Origin: Pimelobacter simplex
GTDB taxonomy: Bacteria; Actinomycetota; Actinomycetes; Propionibacteriales; Nocardioidaceae
Assembly (NCBI GenBank): GCA_016803235.1
Contig: JADCLI010000017.1
Span: 1-64,000, forward strand
Direction: 5' to 3'
Length of the DNA: 64,000 nt
Numbering within the stretch: position 1 is the stretch's first letter; each line of letters begins with the position of its first letter. Both the position numbers and the translations under genes were made by a program. A model generated the notes under the pieces. It was not told where the DNA came from. It was given only the letters and a program-made list of their open reading frames with translations, and made no database searches. Shown here piece by piece: positions 1-6,423 of this stretch.

Positions 1-519
1 GCGCAGAACGGGCCGCAGCTCCTGGAACCGGGTCACGAAACCCTGAGCAGCGGGACCGATCTGGTCCATCGCCTCGCGAGCCTTCTCGAGGTTGGCCGCG
101 GTCGGGTCGAGAGCCGCGTCGTTCAGGGTCTTGAGGGCGTCGCCGACGCCCTGCGAGGCGGCCACCAGCGAGCCCATGCCGATCGCGGCGAACCCGAGCT
201 GGGACGACAGCCCGGCGATGCCGGCGATGGCGACACCGCCGGTCGGGACGAGGCTGGGGCCGAGCACGGCCATCGTGTCGGCGAGGATCCGGACGCGGCC
301 GGAGAAGCGGTCGACCTCGGCGCCCTGGCGACGCAGCGAGGTGCCGAAGAGGTCGATGTCGCGGGCGGCGGTACCTGAGGCGCGGCCCATCTCGACCGAC
401 CGGCCAGACAGCCCCTTCAACTCGCGGTCGAGCAGCTTGGTTGCCGCTGCCGCCTTGGCCATCTTCGTCGAGAAGTGATCCTCGAGCTCAAGGCGGACTG
501 ACTCCCGGCGCACGGCCAT
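1..519 (-). CDS. Phage tape-measure protein, N-terminal part (runs off window)
   Basis: The minus strand is open from an ATG at 519 to the window edge (173 codons, no stop), so only the N-terminus is present. It opens with a charged helical stretch rich in Lys/Ala/Leu. It continues into a Gly/Ala-rich hydrophobic section around residues 90-140, then more helix. This pattern is usual for the start of tail tape-measure proteins, which set tail length and take part in DNA injection. An AGGTG ribosome site precedes the ATG. It is the last visible gene of a tightly packed minus-strand series from 1443. The call rests on composition and position, not on a conserved motif; another tail protein is the main alternative. 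Confidence 0.7.
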   Translation of the reverse strand, partial: MAVRRESVRLELEDHFSTKMAKAAAATKLLDRELKGLSGRSVEMGRASGTAARDIDLFGTSLRRQGAEVDRFSGRVRILADTMAVLGPSLVPTGGVAIAGIAGLSSQLGFAAIGMGSLVAASQGVGDALKTLNDAALDPTAANLEKAREAMDQIGPAAQGFVTRFQELRPVLR

Positions 520-521
520 GT

Positions 522-779
522 TCAGTTCACCTCCTGCGGGCGAGCGGCCCGGTCGAGGGCGCAAAGCAGCTGCCCGACGGTTGTGAGGATCCCTCCGAGC
601 TTCATGTGCTCTTCCCAGAGAGCGTTCTGAAGGAGGTTGGTTGCGCCGTTCTCGATCCAGAGCAGCATGGTCTCCTTCTCCGAGGTGTCGCTGTCGGCTG
701 CGAGTTTGGTGAGCGCGACGAGCTGCTCCTGGACATTGGGCGGGAGTGCGGCGAGGTAGGCCGCGGGCGTCTGGGTCAT
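522..779 (-). CDS. Small phage protein, unknown (85 aa)
   Basis: An 85-residue acidic, Leu-rich, mostly helical protein with no recognised motif. Its ATG at 779 overlaps the stop of the gene before it by four bases (ATGA), and its stop lies three bases before the tape-measure start, so the genes are translationally coupled. In many tailed phages the two small genes before the tape measure encode tail-assembly chaperones. Position fits that role, but I see neither the usual frameshift site nor sequence likeness, so function is left open. Confidence 0.6.
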   Translation of the reverse strand: MTQTPAAYLAALPPNVQEQLVALTKLAADSDTSEKETMLLWIENGATNLLQNALWEEHMKLGGILTTVGQLLCALDRAARPQEVN

Positions 780-1066
780 CGGGTCTCCGGTTCGAGTTCG
801 GTGACGACGTCGTTGTGATCGAGGAGGAATCGACGCCGGTTCGTGGGGTCAGTGCGGTATGCGTATTTCTGCGCGGCGATGTCTGGCGCGATCCGGAACA
901 CGGCGCCGAACATCTGCTCCGAGTCCAAGACGACCGCATCCCCGCGACGAAGGGCCGTGATCTTGTCGTCGAAGAGGCCGGGGATGCCGTCGGCCAAGTG
1001 CTCGAGGACGGCGATCCGCGCGGCTCGCAGCTCCGGCATCGCGCCGCCTGCTACGCGCCGGCTCAT
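776..1066 (-). CDS. Small phage protein, unknown (96 aa)
   Basis: A 96-residue protein with a helical N-terminus followed by a more beta-like, charged C-terminus. It starts at ATG 1066 with a four-base ATGA overlap onto the stop of the terminase-like gene, and its own stop overlaps the next ATG in the same way. No domain is recognised. The tight coupling suggests it belongs to the phage structural or packaging block. There is no room for portal or capsid genes between the terminase-like gene and the tape measure. Confidence 0.6.
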   Translation of the reverse strand: MSRRVAGGAMPELRAARIAVLEHLADGIPGLFDDKITALRRGDAVVLDSEQMFGAVFRIAPDIAAQKYAYRTDPTNRRRFLLDHNDVVTELEPETR

Positions 1067-1443
1067 GGGAGATGCCTCGACATCGCAGCCGACCTCGCCT
1101 GGGTCGACGTGGTGCGCCCGCCCTTGCCAACCGGCTCGGCGGGCGGAGCTAGCTGGATCTGCTTAAGAAGGGCGGCGATGGCCGCTCGCGACCGCCGAGC
1201 TTCGCCGAGGAGGGGATGCGCGACTCTCTGCCCCTGGGCCCCGGTGACCACCGTGGGCTCGTCGACCAAGCCGGCCTCGATGCGGGCGAGCATGTCCGCC
1301 TCGGCGGCGGCCGATCGGAGCAGTTCGAGCTCCTTTCGGTCCAGTTCAAGGCCGTCAGCAGCCACCTGGGCGGCGATTTCGCGCCACAAACGGCGGCCTT
1401 CTGTGCCCAGATTCGCTGGGCAGCGGGCGGCTTTCACGCTCAC
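1063..1443 (-). CDS. P27-family-like terminase small subunit
   Basis: A 126-residue protein starting with GTG at 1443 behind a strong AAAGGAGG site. Residues 15-110 follow the pattern of P27-type small terminase subunits: an early LWREI helix, a DGLELD stretch, an Ala/Leu-rich central helix, then a Val-Thr-Gly-Gln turn, an HPLL segment and a closing Arg/Ala-rich helix. Small terminases recognise phage DNA and present it to the packaging motor. The gene is first in a coupled run that ends in the tape measure. No large terminase is visible to its left, although the block is cut by the window edge. The likeness is moderate; a general DNA-binding phage protein is the alternative. Confidence 0.55.
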   Translation of the reverse strand: MSVKAARCPANLGTEGRRLWREIAAQVAADGLELDRKELELLRSAAAEADMLARIEAGLVDEPTVVTGAQGQRVAHPLLGEARRSRAAIAALLKQIQLAPPAEPVGKGGRTTSTQARSAAMSRHLP

Positions 1444-1679
1444 GACGCCTCCTTTCGGCTAACAGTTGGGCTTGGGTTCTCGAACGCCGGATGGCGGGGG
1501 CTACCGCAGTCAGGTGGACCCCACCCGGGGTGGGGGTGGACTCCCCCAGGGGTGCCGGCTGAGGACTGAGGGTGAGGGCGCTCTGAGGTGCGCGGGGTTC
1601 AAACATTCGCGAAGACTTTGAACCCGCAGCCGGCTTTTTTCACCTAGCCCACGGTCCGGGCGTAGGCGTCGAGTGGGAG
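1444..1679. repeat. Intergenic stretch with several inverted repeats
   Basis: This gap between two minus-strand phage genes holds no convincing gene. It contains a perfect 9-bp inverted repeat (GGGTTCAAA at 1595-1603, TTTGAACCC at 1617-1625), followed at 1628-1635 by the palindrome AGCCGGCT and a run of T on the plus strand. A second GC-rich inverted repeat (CCCCACCC/GGGTGGGG) lies near 1525. It probably holds the promoter and an operator for the gene starting at 1443. The T-run could also act as a plus-strand terminator, but no plus-strand gene ends here. Confidence 0.45.
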
Positions 1680-2333
1680 TCACTCCCGTGCCCCCGACTC
1701 TTCGGCGGCACGGCTACCGGGGCCGTTCTGGTAGTCGATCGAGACCTTCGGCCGGCCGGACACAACCTTGACGCCGAAGGGGTGCAGTGACAGCCGACAG
1801 GGCTCAAGCATCCGCTTGAGTGCGTGAACTAGGTCCCGCTCACGCATGTAGTTGTAGTCACGGATGCCCCCCTCGTCGTCATAGGCCGCGATCCGACGTC
1901 CGTCGTCGAACACGCGATGCGCGGTCTTGGCATCGGGGAGGTCGTACTTCTCGGCTTCCTCGGCAGCGAGCCGAAGTCGGCTGGCGACGATGCGCGAGCG
2001 AACCCACTCCTCCTCGGCTGCGTTGATGTACGCCTCGAGCGCCTTCGAGACCTTGGCCTCGAGCGCAGCGAGATGCGACGTCGAGCGGGTCAGCACCATC
2101 GCCTTGACTTGGTTGGCGGCTCGCTCGAGCTCCTCGGCTGCGGCAGCCTTGCCGGCCGCGAACGCCTTCCGCTCCGCAGCCTCGCTGCGAAGCTTGGCGA
2201 AGTCGGCCAACTTGCGGGCGTTCTCGATCTCGTCCGCGGTGATGGTGTCGTCGCCATCGCGAACCTTTTCAAGCAGGGTCTCGACGAGTGCACTCGCCTC
2301 ATCGGCCTCTGTGCGGAAGTCCATCTCGGTCAT
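1680..2333 (-). CDS. Coiled-coil phage protein, unknown (217 aa)
   Basis: A 217-residue protein starting at ATG 2333 behind AAGGAGAAC. Residues 1-120 are almost wholly helical, rich in Ala, Glu and Lys, and read as a long coiled coil. The C-terminal 90 residues are mixed and contain several Tyr/Asp-rich turns. No signal peptide or membrane segment is present. It lies between a helix-turn-helix gene upstream and the terminase-like gene. A scaffold or DNA-associated accessory role would fit a phage coiled coil, but nothing shows it directly. Confidence 0.6.
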   Translation of the reverse strand: MTEMDFRTEADEASALVETLLEKVRDGDDTITADEIENARKLADFAKLRSEAAERKAFAAGKAAAAEELERAANQVKAMVLTRSTSHLAALEAKVSKALEAYINAAEEEWVRSRIVASRLRLAAEEAEKYDLPDAKTAHRVFDDGRRIAAYDDEGGIRDYNYMRERDLVHALKRMLEPCRLSLHPFGVKVVSGRPKVSIDYQNGPGSRAAEESGARE

Positions 2334-2348
2334 GTTGTTCTCCTTGTC

Positions 2349-2744
2349 TCAGGCGGCGTTATCGGCGACAGACCGGAGGGAATCGAGGTCCACGACCCAC
2401 GCTTTGCCGTTCACGCGGTGTGCCAGGACTCGTCCCTCGCGGGCGAGTCGCCGGACATAGGTCTGGCTCTTCGCAACCGCTGCGGCTGCTTCCTCGACGG
2501 GCACCATGTGGAGCCAGTCGGTCCCCTTCACGGTCTCAACCTCGGTTCCGATATCGGCACGGTCGAGCGGGCTGTCGGCGATGACCGCGAGGTCAGGCAG
2601 AACGCGGCGCGCCCACCCGGGGACCGGCTTCCCGTTACGGGTCTGGATGTTGAGATCGCGGATCAGGGCACGCATGACCGCGCGTGCATCTCCGGGGCTA
2701 AGGGCGAGCGGGCGCGCTGAACCTTGCGGGGGCGCCAGCGTCAT
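2349..2744 (-). CDS. Helix-turn-helix DNA-binding phage protein
   Basis: A 131-residue protein. I chose ATG 2744 because it sits behind GGGGAGG and avoids overlapping the divergent gene at 2792; a longer frame to 2822 exists. Residues 75-125 form an excisionase/MerR-like winged helix-turn-helix: a VPVEEAAAAVAKSQ helix, a second helix TYVRRLAREGR, then a wing with a Gly-Lys-Ala-Trp-Val-Val strand. Proteins of this kind act as excisionases or phage regulators. A second, more typical excisionase lies at 5665, so this one may regulate the late genes just downstream. Confidence 0.6.
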   Translation of the reverse strand: MTLAPPQGSARPLALSPGDARAVMRALIRDLNIQTRNGKPVPGWARRVLPDLAVIADSPLDRADIGTEVETVKGTDWLHMVPVEEAAAAVAKSQTYVRRLAREGRVLAHRVNGKAWVVDLDSLRSVADNAA

Positions 2745-2791
2745 CGCGACCTCCCCGAAGTCGCGGACGTGCGCAGGTGGCGTGCGCGACG

Positions 2792-3112
2792 ATGACGGGC
2801 GTGTGGGGTCTCGTCGCCGCAATCGCGGCCCTCGTTGGTACCGCCCTCCAGGTGGGCACGTCGCTGCTGGACCTCAAGGAAGGTCACCCCGACGAGCTGA
2901 AGATCTGGAAGGAAGAGGGCGACCTCATGGACGAGCTCTCTTGGGTCCGGCAGCCGGTCCGGAAGGCTCGCTACTACGTGGAGTTGGTGCGCATTCGGAC
3001 GAGTCGAGAGCACCGCGTCATCCTCAAGGTCCAAGCTGTCTTGTGGGGCTGGATCTTCCTGGCGATCGCCGCGCTGTTCGGAGTCGTTGCCCAGGTCCTC
3101 GACATGGCGTAG
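2792..3112 (+). CDS. Small two-segment membrane protein
   Basis: A 106-residue protein with an N-terminal hydrophobic segment (about residues 5-23) and a C-terminal one (about 80-103). They flank a charged 55-residue middle rich in Lys, Glu and Arg. It is the only plus-strand gene inside an otherwise minus-strand phage block, so it has its own promoter in the 47 bases shared with the divergent helix-turn-helix gene. Its stop is nine bases from the end of the convergent gene. Lone inward-facing membrane genes in prophages often act on later infection or on the host membrane, but no homologous family is recognised and that role is a guess. Confidence 0.55.
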   Translation: MTGVWGLVAAIAALVGTALQVGTSLLDLKEGHPDELKIWKEEGDLMDELSWVRQPVRKARYYVELVRIRTSREHRVILKVQAVLWGWIFLAIAALFGVVAQVLDMA

Positions 3113-3121
3113 TGCGCCCAT

Positions 3122-3424
3122 CTAACGAGCCTCCCGACGTCGCCGAGCGCAGCTCGGGTGGAGGGGTAGCCGTGGCTTGGGTCGGTCGACGCGGATGTCC
3201 TGTTCGCACCAGATGCAGGTGAGGACGTAGCGCCGGGTGACTCGGCCGGGCTCGTCGAGCTGGCCGAGGAGTCGGGCGACGGGGACTACGCGTTCGCAAC
3301 CGCGGCAGCGGAGCATCCATGAGCCGTCGTGCTGGCCGCGGAAGACGGCATAGACGGGGCCGGCGCAGGTCGTCCGGTGACACATGGCGCCTTGGGCGCG
3401 CTCGATGTCCTGGTCGCTCAGCAC
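3122..3424 (-). CDS. Small cysteine-rich (zinc-binding) phage protein
   Basis: A 100-residue protein starting with GTG at 3424 behind AGGAGG, overlapping the end of the gene before it by seven bases. It has paired cysteines in CRGC and CIWC and a late HPSC, consistent with one or two zinc ribbons, plus a basic C-terminus. That points to nucleic-acid binding. It is the last gene of a run of small overlapping genes coming from 5205. Exact function is unknown. Confidence 0.55.
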   Translation of the reverse strand: MLSDQDIERAQGAMCHRTTCAGPVYAVFRGQHDGSWMLRCRGCERVVPVARLLGQLDEPGRVTRRYVLTCIWCEQDIRVDRPKPRLPLHPSCARRRREAR

Positions 3425-3588
3425 GGCACCTCCTGAGGCTGGGAGTTCCGGCATTGCACGCACGTCCAGCGGGCGTCACGCAGGTTGTCGACATGACGCA
3501 GATCCGGAGCAGGGTCGAGTTCGTTGTCGCAGTCGGGCGATGCGCAGACGACCGCGAACCGCAGTGCGTAGGTAGTCGGTTCAGACAC
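3418..3588 (-). CDS. Mini zinc-ribbon protein (56 aa)
   Basis: A 56-residue protein starting with GTG at 3588 behind AGGAGGCGG, eight bases inside the end of the preceding gene. It carries CASPDC and CVQC cysteine pairs 25 residues apart, the layout of a small zinc ribbon. Its reading frame runs well upstream without a good start, which is why the short form is preferred. Likely a nucleic-acid-binding or adapter protein of the element. Confidence 0.5.
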   Translation of the reverse strand: MSEPTTYALRFAVVCASPDCDNELDPAPDLRHVDNLRDARWTCVQCRNSQPQEVPC

Positions 3589-3778
3589 GCTCCGCCTCCT
3601 CGGCAGCAATGGTGAGCCGCCGCGCCAGTTCGCGAGCCTCGTTGGGCGTGAGGTGAGGAGTGCGCTGGTCCATGACTTCGTCGTAGATGAGTGCGATGCA
3701 CCGGGTGTTCTCGTCCCACATGGTCGCGAGTACATCGACGGTGTGCTCGGCCTCGCCAGCGAGGAAGTAGAGCTTCAT
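3581..3778 (-). CDS. Small phage protein, unknown (65 aa)
   Basis: A 65-residue acidic protein with a beta-like first half (it opens MKLYFLAGEAEHTV) and a helical Ala/Glu/Arg-rich second half. The ATG at 3778 overlaps the preceding stop in an ATGA, and its own end overlaps the next GTG. No motif recognised. It is part of the coupled mini-gene run 5205-3122. Confidence 0.5.
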   Translation of the reverse strand: MKLYFLAGEAEHTVDVLATMWDENTRCIALIYDEVMDQRTPHLTPNEARELARRLTIAAEEAERV

Positions 3779-3939
3779 GAGGTTGGCCTCTCGATGAGTT
3801 GGTCGCGCAGGTTCCGGATCTCGGCGGCCTGCTCGGTGATGAGATGGTTTGTCTGGTCGGCGAACCGCCGGTGCTTGGCCCGGAGCCGGGCAAGTTCGAG
3901 GCCCTCCCGGCCGGTGGATCCGCAAGCTGGGCAGGTCAT
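3775..3939 (-). CDS. Small protein with CPAC pair and coiled coil (54 aa)
   Basis: A 54-residue protein opening MTCPACG, a single cysteine pair, followed by a strongly helical stretch of about 40 residues rich in Leu, Arg and Gln that reads as a coiled coil. ATG 3939 overlaps the stop of the upstream gene (3936) by four bases. It could dimerise through the helix and bind one metal per pair of chains. Function unknown. Confidence 0.45.
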   Translation of the reverse strand: MTCPACGSTGREGLELARLRAKHRRFADQTNHLITEQAAEIRNLRDQLIERPTS

Positions 3940-4124
3940 CGCGGCTTCGCGCGGAGATGTGGTCGGCACTCGAGGCACGGGATGGGCCGGCCTTCGTCGT
4001 CCTCGCCAAGCCAGCCGTCGCGGCAGCCGGGGGCGTGCTGCTGGAAGTCGGTCTCGCCGGTCTTCCAGGTGGTCTGAACGACGTCATCGTCGATCTGGTC
4101 GCCGTAGCGGTCGTACCTGGTCAC
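3936..4124 (-). CDS. Small phage protein, unknown (62 aa)
   Basis: A 62-residue protein starting with GTG at 4124, overlapping the stop of the replication-type gene by four bases (GTGA). It contains an HAPGCRDGWLG stretch and a CLEC pair, so a small metal site is possible, and a basic C-terminus. Proteins of similar shape are common next to replication genes of actinobacterial phages. No function can be assigned. Confidence 0.5.
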   Translation of the reverse strand: MTRYDRYGDQIDDDVVQTTWKTGETDFQQHAPGCRDGWLGEDDEGRPIPCLECRPHLRAKPR

Positions 4125-4954
4125 GATGCCGCCCGACCGGGTGCGCTGAACCGATCAACCAGCGACTGCGCCCAGGTATCGCCAACAGCTTCGGGGACGC
4201 GCACCATCAGTGTCCCGACTCCGGCCTCGATCGAGCATCCGTTCTCTGCCGCGCACTTGTGCGTGGTGCGCAACTTCTGGATGGAGGCGGCGATGTGATC
4301 GCGGTGGTAGTCCGAGAGCCGTCTGAACAGCTTCTGTTCGTGATCGTTGGCGGGTACAGAGATCAAGATGTTGACGTGCCCTGCTTCGCCTTCGGTGACA
4401 TCGAGATCAACGACCAGGCCGGGCGGCGGCTGCGCGTCAGCGGCAGCACGACGCCCCGGCACCCCCCTCCCCTCCCCTTTAGGGGTCGGGTCGGGTCGGG
4501 TCTGGTCGGATCGTCCACCTATCAGTGGAACTGAGTCCACGTCTGAGGTGGAGCCTGTTCCTTGTGCGGCCTTCGCCGGGCAGCGCTCCTTGGAGCAGAG
4601 CGCGTGGTTTCCGACCTTGTGAAGACGCTGCCGGCGCTTGTCCTCCGACCACTTCGCGCGGGTTGCGTGCTGCTCGTCGGCCTCGAGTCCGTAGGCCAGG
4701 AACTCGGCACAGGAGTAGCCATCCTGGGTGTTCTCCCACAGCCCCGACGCGACCAGATCCTTGAATGCAGCGACGATGCCCACGGGATCGAGCTGGCACA
4801 TCATCCGATGTGCCACCTTGGTCGGGATCTCGCCGTCGGTGGCCTGCTCGTTGCACCAGTCGAGGGCGTAGACGTGCACGGTGAAAGCGGCCGGCGAGAG
4901 GCCGAGGATCCGCGGGTCGTTCAAGACCCGGTGCTCGAGCTTGATGTAGCTCAT
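4121..4954 (-). CDS. Phage replication-type (replisome organiser-like) protein
   Basis: A 277-residue protein starting at ATG 4954, with a four-base ATGA overlap onto the gene before it. Residues 1-100 open MSYIKLEHRVLNDPRILGLS and form a compact helical, winged-helix-like region. Phage and plasmid replication-initiation proteins of actinobacteria often open this way. A Cys/Lys-rich middle and a proline-rich linker follow (about 150-190), then a second mixed alpha/beta domain. The linker is partly encoded by four tandem GGGTC units at 4483-4502. Position between excision genes and mini-genes fits an early replication role. No catalytic motif is visible, so this rests on shape and context. Confidence 0.5.
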   Translation of the reverse strand: MSYIKLEHRVLNDPRILGLSPAAFTVHVYALDWCNEQATDGEIPTKVAHRMMCQLDPVGIVAAFKDLVASGLWENTQDGYSCAEFLAYGLEADEQHATRAKWSEDKRRQRLHKVGNHALCSKERCPAKAAQGTGSTSDVDSVPLIGGRSDQTRPDPTPKGEGRGVPGRRAAADAQPPPGLVVDLDVTEGEAGHVNILISVPANDHEQKLFRRLSDYHRDHIAASIQKLRTTHKCAAENGCSIEAGVGTLMVRVPEAVGDTWAQSLVDRFSAPGRAAS

Positions 4955-5205
4955 GCGGCCTCCAAGCGGGACGGATGGCACCCGCTGGTTGTCAGAGTCA
5001 GGCGACGACGTGCGCGATTCATCGACAGACACGGTGATCCCGGGGCGGCTCCGCAGTGCGGGCACGGGACCTGCGGAGGACGGCTTCCCGACCGCGTCAG
5101 GTGACACGGTTGCGAGAGGTCGCCGCACTCGGCAGTGCAGAGCGCGCCGTGAAATCTTGGACGAGGCTCGGGCGACGTGAGGTCGATGTCGTAGAAGTTG
5201 GTCAC
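4951..5205 (-). CDS. Small cysteine-rich phage protein (84 aa)
   Basis: An 84-residue protein starting with GTG at 5205 behind AAAGGAGG. It has CPHCGAAPGSPC in the C-terminal half and two further cysteines nearer the start (CTAEC), which suggests a zinc ribbon. This pattern is common in actinophage proteins of unknown role. It is the first gene of the coupled run down to 3122. An intrinsic terminator sits only about 20 bases upstream, so its message must start within that gap or come from read-through. Confidence 0.5.
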   Translation of the reverse strand: MTNFYDIDLTSPEPRPRFHGALCTAECGDLSQPCHLTRSGSRPPQVPCPHCGAAPGSPCLSMNRARRRLTLTTSGCHPSRLEAA

Positions 5206-5224
5206 ATGCGCCTCCTTTGGGCAC

Positions 5225-5257
5225 ACAAAAAGGGCCCCGCTGTTGGCGGAGGCCCCG
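5225..5257 (-). terminator. Intrinsic terminator after the excisionase transcript
   Basis: Read on the minus strand, a GGGCC-CCGC stem with a one-base bulge and a CAACA loop is followed by TTTTT. It lies between the 93-residue gene ending at 5309 and the gene starting at 5205, and would end the leftward excisionase transcript. Confidence 0.65.
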
Positions 5258-5308
5258 ATGGGTGCGGCGGTGTGTTCAGTTGTGCGGGATCACTGGAGTT
5301 GGGGGTAT

Positions 5309-5590
5309 CTACCCCGCGAGCTTTGAGCGGCCCTGCGCGCGACGTTCGCGGTCGACGTTCGCCGCGGCAATCTGCCCTGTCGGGTCGAGGGTCCCGATCG
5401 ACGTTCGGATTCGGACGCACTGCAACTCGCTGAGATCGGCGTTGTTCAGCATGTAGTGCTCAAAGGGGATCCGAGCTGCCGCCATTCGGTGGTAGTCCCG
5501 GCACAGACGAGTAACGCGAGAGGGGGACAGGTTCGCGTGCCAGGCATCGAGCAAACGATGGGCATACCGGATGAGCTCGTCGACGGACAT
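5309..5590 (-). CDS. Small helical phage protein, unknown (93 aa)
   Basis: A 93-residue protein, start chosen at ATG 5590 behind GGAGGGG; a longer frame to 5701 lacks a ribosome site and would overlap the excisionase. It is helical throughout with many Arg and Ala residues and no cysteines. It follows the excisionase by 74 bases on the same strand and ends before the terminator, so the two probably share a leftward transcript. Function unknown. Confidence 0.5.
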   Translation of the reverse strand: MSVDELIRYAHRLLDAWHANLSPSRVTRLCRDYHRMAAARIPFEHYMLNNADLSELQCVRIRTSIGTLDPTGQIAAANVDRERRAQGRSKLAG

Positions 5591-5664
5591 GCTTCGCTCC
5601 CCTCCGACCTCGTGCATCGCCGGGATGGATCCTGCGTGGGCGGGCCGCTGGCCCGCGGGTTCGG

Positions 5665-5847
5665 TCATCCGCCCGTGGCCGCGAACTGCTCGTCGAGCCA
5701 TGCCAGGACGTCGGACTCGCGGTACACCACCCGCCGGCCCAGCTTGGCCGACTTCGGCCCAGCGCCGATGTGGCGAAACCAGCGCAGCGTCGAGGGTGAC
5801 TTCCGGGTCATCTCGGCGACCTCGTCGATGAGGAGCAGCCTGTCCAT
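5665..5847 (-). CDS. Excisionase / AlpA-type DNA-binding protein
   Basis: A 60-residue protein with a classic AlpA/MerR-like winged helix-turn-helix. Helix LLLIDEVAEMTRKSP is followed by STLRWFRHIGAGP, then a wing with KLGRRVVYRESDVLAWL, ending in a short tail. ATG 5847 has AGGAGG seven bases upstream. Such proteins bend DNA next to the phage attachment site and switch the integrase to excision, or act as regulators. It faces away from the XRE repressor gene, sharing a 90-base control region, as in many actinobacterial prophages. Confidence 0.8.
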   Translation of the reverse strand: MDRLLLIDEVAEMTRKSPSTLRWFRHIGAGPKSAKLGRRVVYRESDVLAWLDEQFAATGG

Positions 5848-5937
5848 CTCAACCTCCTGTCGGAAATGTGCTTGCTGAATCAGATTAGCGTTTGCAGTCG
5901 TTGACCGCAACCGACAGTGGGTATACGGTTTGCGATT
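5848..5937. promoter_or_regulatory. Divergent repressor/excisionase control region
   Basis: Ninety bases between the excisionase (minus) and the XRE repressor (plus). TTGACC at 5901-5906 and TATACG at 5922-5927 resemble a plus-strand promoter, although the 15-base spacer is short. CGCAACCG near 5906 and CGGTTTGCG near 5926 form an imperfect inverted repeat across the likely -10, and TTGC/GCAA arms flank the -35. This is where the repressor would be expected to bind. The repressor ATG at 5938 lies so close to the -10 that its message may be nearly leaderless. Confidence 0.55.
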
Positions 5938-6423
5938 ATGGCAAAGAGTGATGAGGGTGCCGGTGTGGCGGAGACTGCCGAGAGGCGGCTTGGCGTCCGC
6001 CTCCGCCGCGAACGGGAGGCCCGTGGCTGGTCTCAGCAGGAGGTGGCGAACCGGCTCGGCGACCGTGGAATCTCGCTTCACATGTCGGCAATCGCCAAGA
6101 TCGAAGCCGGGTCGCGCACAGTGCGGCTCAATGAGGCGGTCGCGCTTGCGGAAGTCTTTGACATGAAGGTCGAGGAGCTCTCGAGTCCTCCGGTGAACGA
6201 ACTCAACGAGATCATCGAACTGCTGCAGGGAGCGTTGACCCTTCACCGCGACGCCGATCGCCTCGCGAAGCGTGGGCTTGACCGAATCTGGGAGCTCACC
6301 GACGACTTCGACACTGAGTCTGGGCCGCTGAGGCACCCCGGCTATAGCGGGCGTATTACCGACCTGGTGGCCCGCTTGTCCGAGTACCACCGCCAAGAGC
6401 CGCACCAGAGGGAGCAGGGGTGA
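5938..6423 (+). CDS. XRE-family phage repressor
   Basis: A 161-residue protein. Residues 18-80 are a lambda/434 repressor-type helix-turn-helix: GVRLRREREARGWSQQEVA, then a loop, then a recognition helix around MSAIAKIEAGSR and a closing VALAEVFDM helix. The remaining 80 residues are helical and acidic and probably dimerise the protein. There is no peptidase motif, so no LexA-type self-cleavage is seen. It is divergent to the excisionase and upstream of the integrase, the usual place for an immunity repressor. Its stop overlaps the next gene in a GTGA. Confidence 0.8.
   Translation: MAKSDEGAGVAETAERRLGVRLRREREARGWSQQEVANRLGDRGISLHMSAIAKIEAGSRTVRLNEAVALAEVFDMKVEELSSPPVNELNEIIELLQGALTLHRDADRLAKRGLDRIWELTDDFDTESGPLRHPGYSGRITDLVARLSEYHRQEPHQREQG

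Noticed and set aside
1355..1606. An 83-codon minus-strand frame overlapping the terminase-like start.
   Set aside because: Low-complexity Pro/Arg-rich sequence with no ribosome site, and it covers the palindromic control region.
4483..4502. Four tandem GGGTC units inside the replication-type gene, as a possible phase-variable tract.
   Set aside because: Only four units, which is within what GC-rich coding sequence gives by chance; they code for a plausible proline-rich linker.
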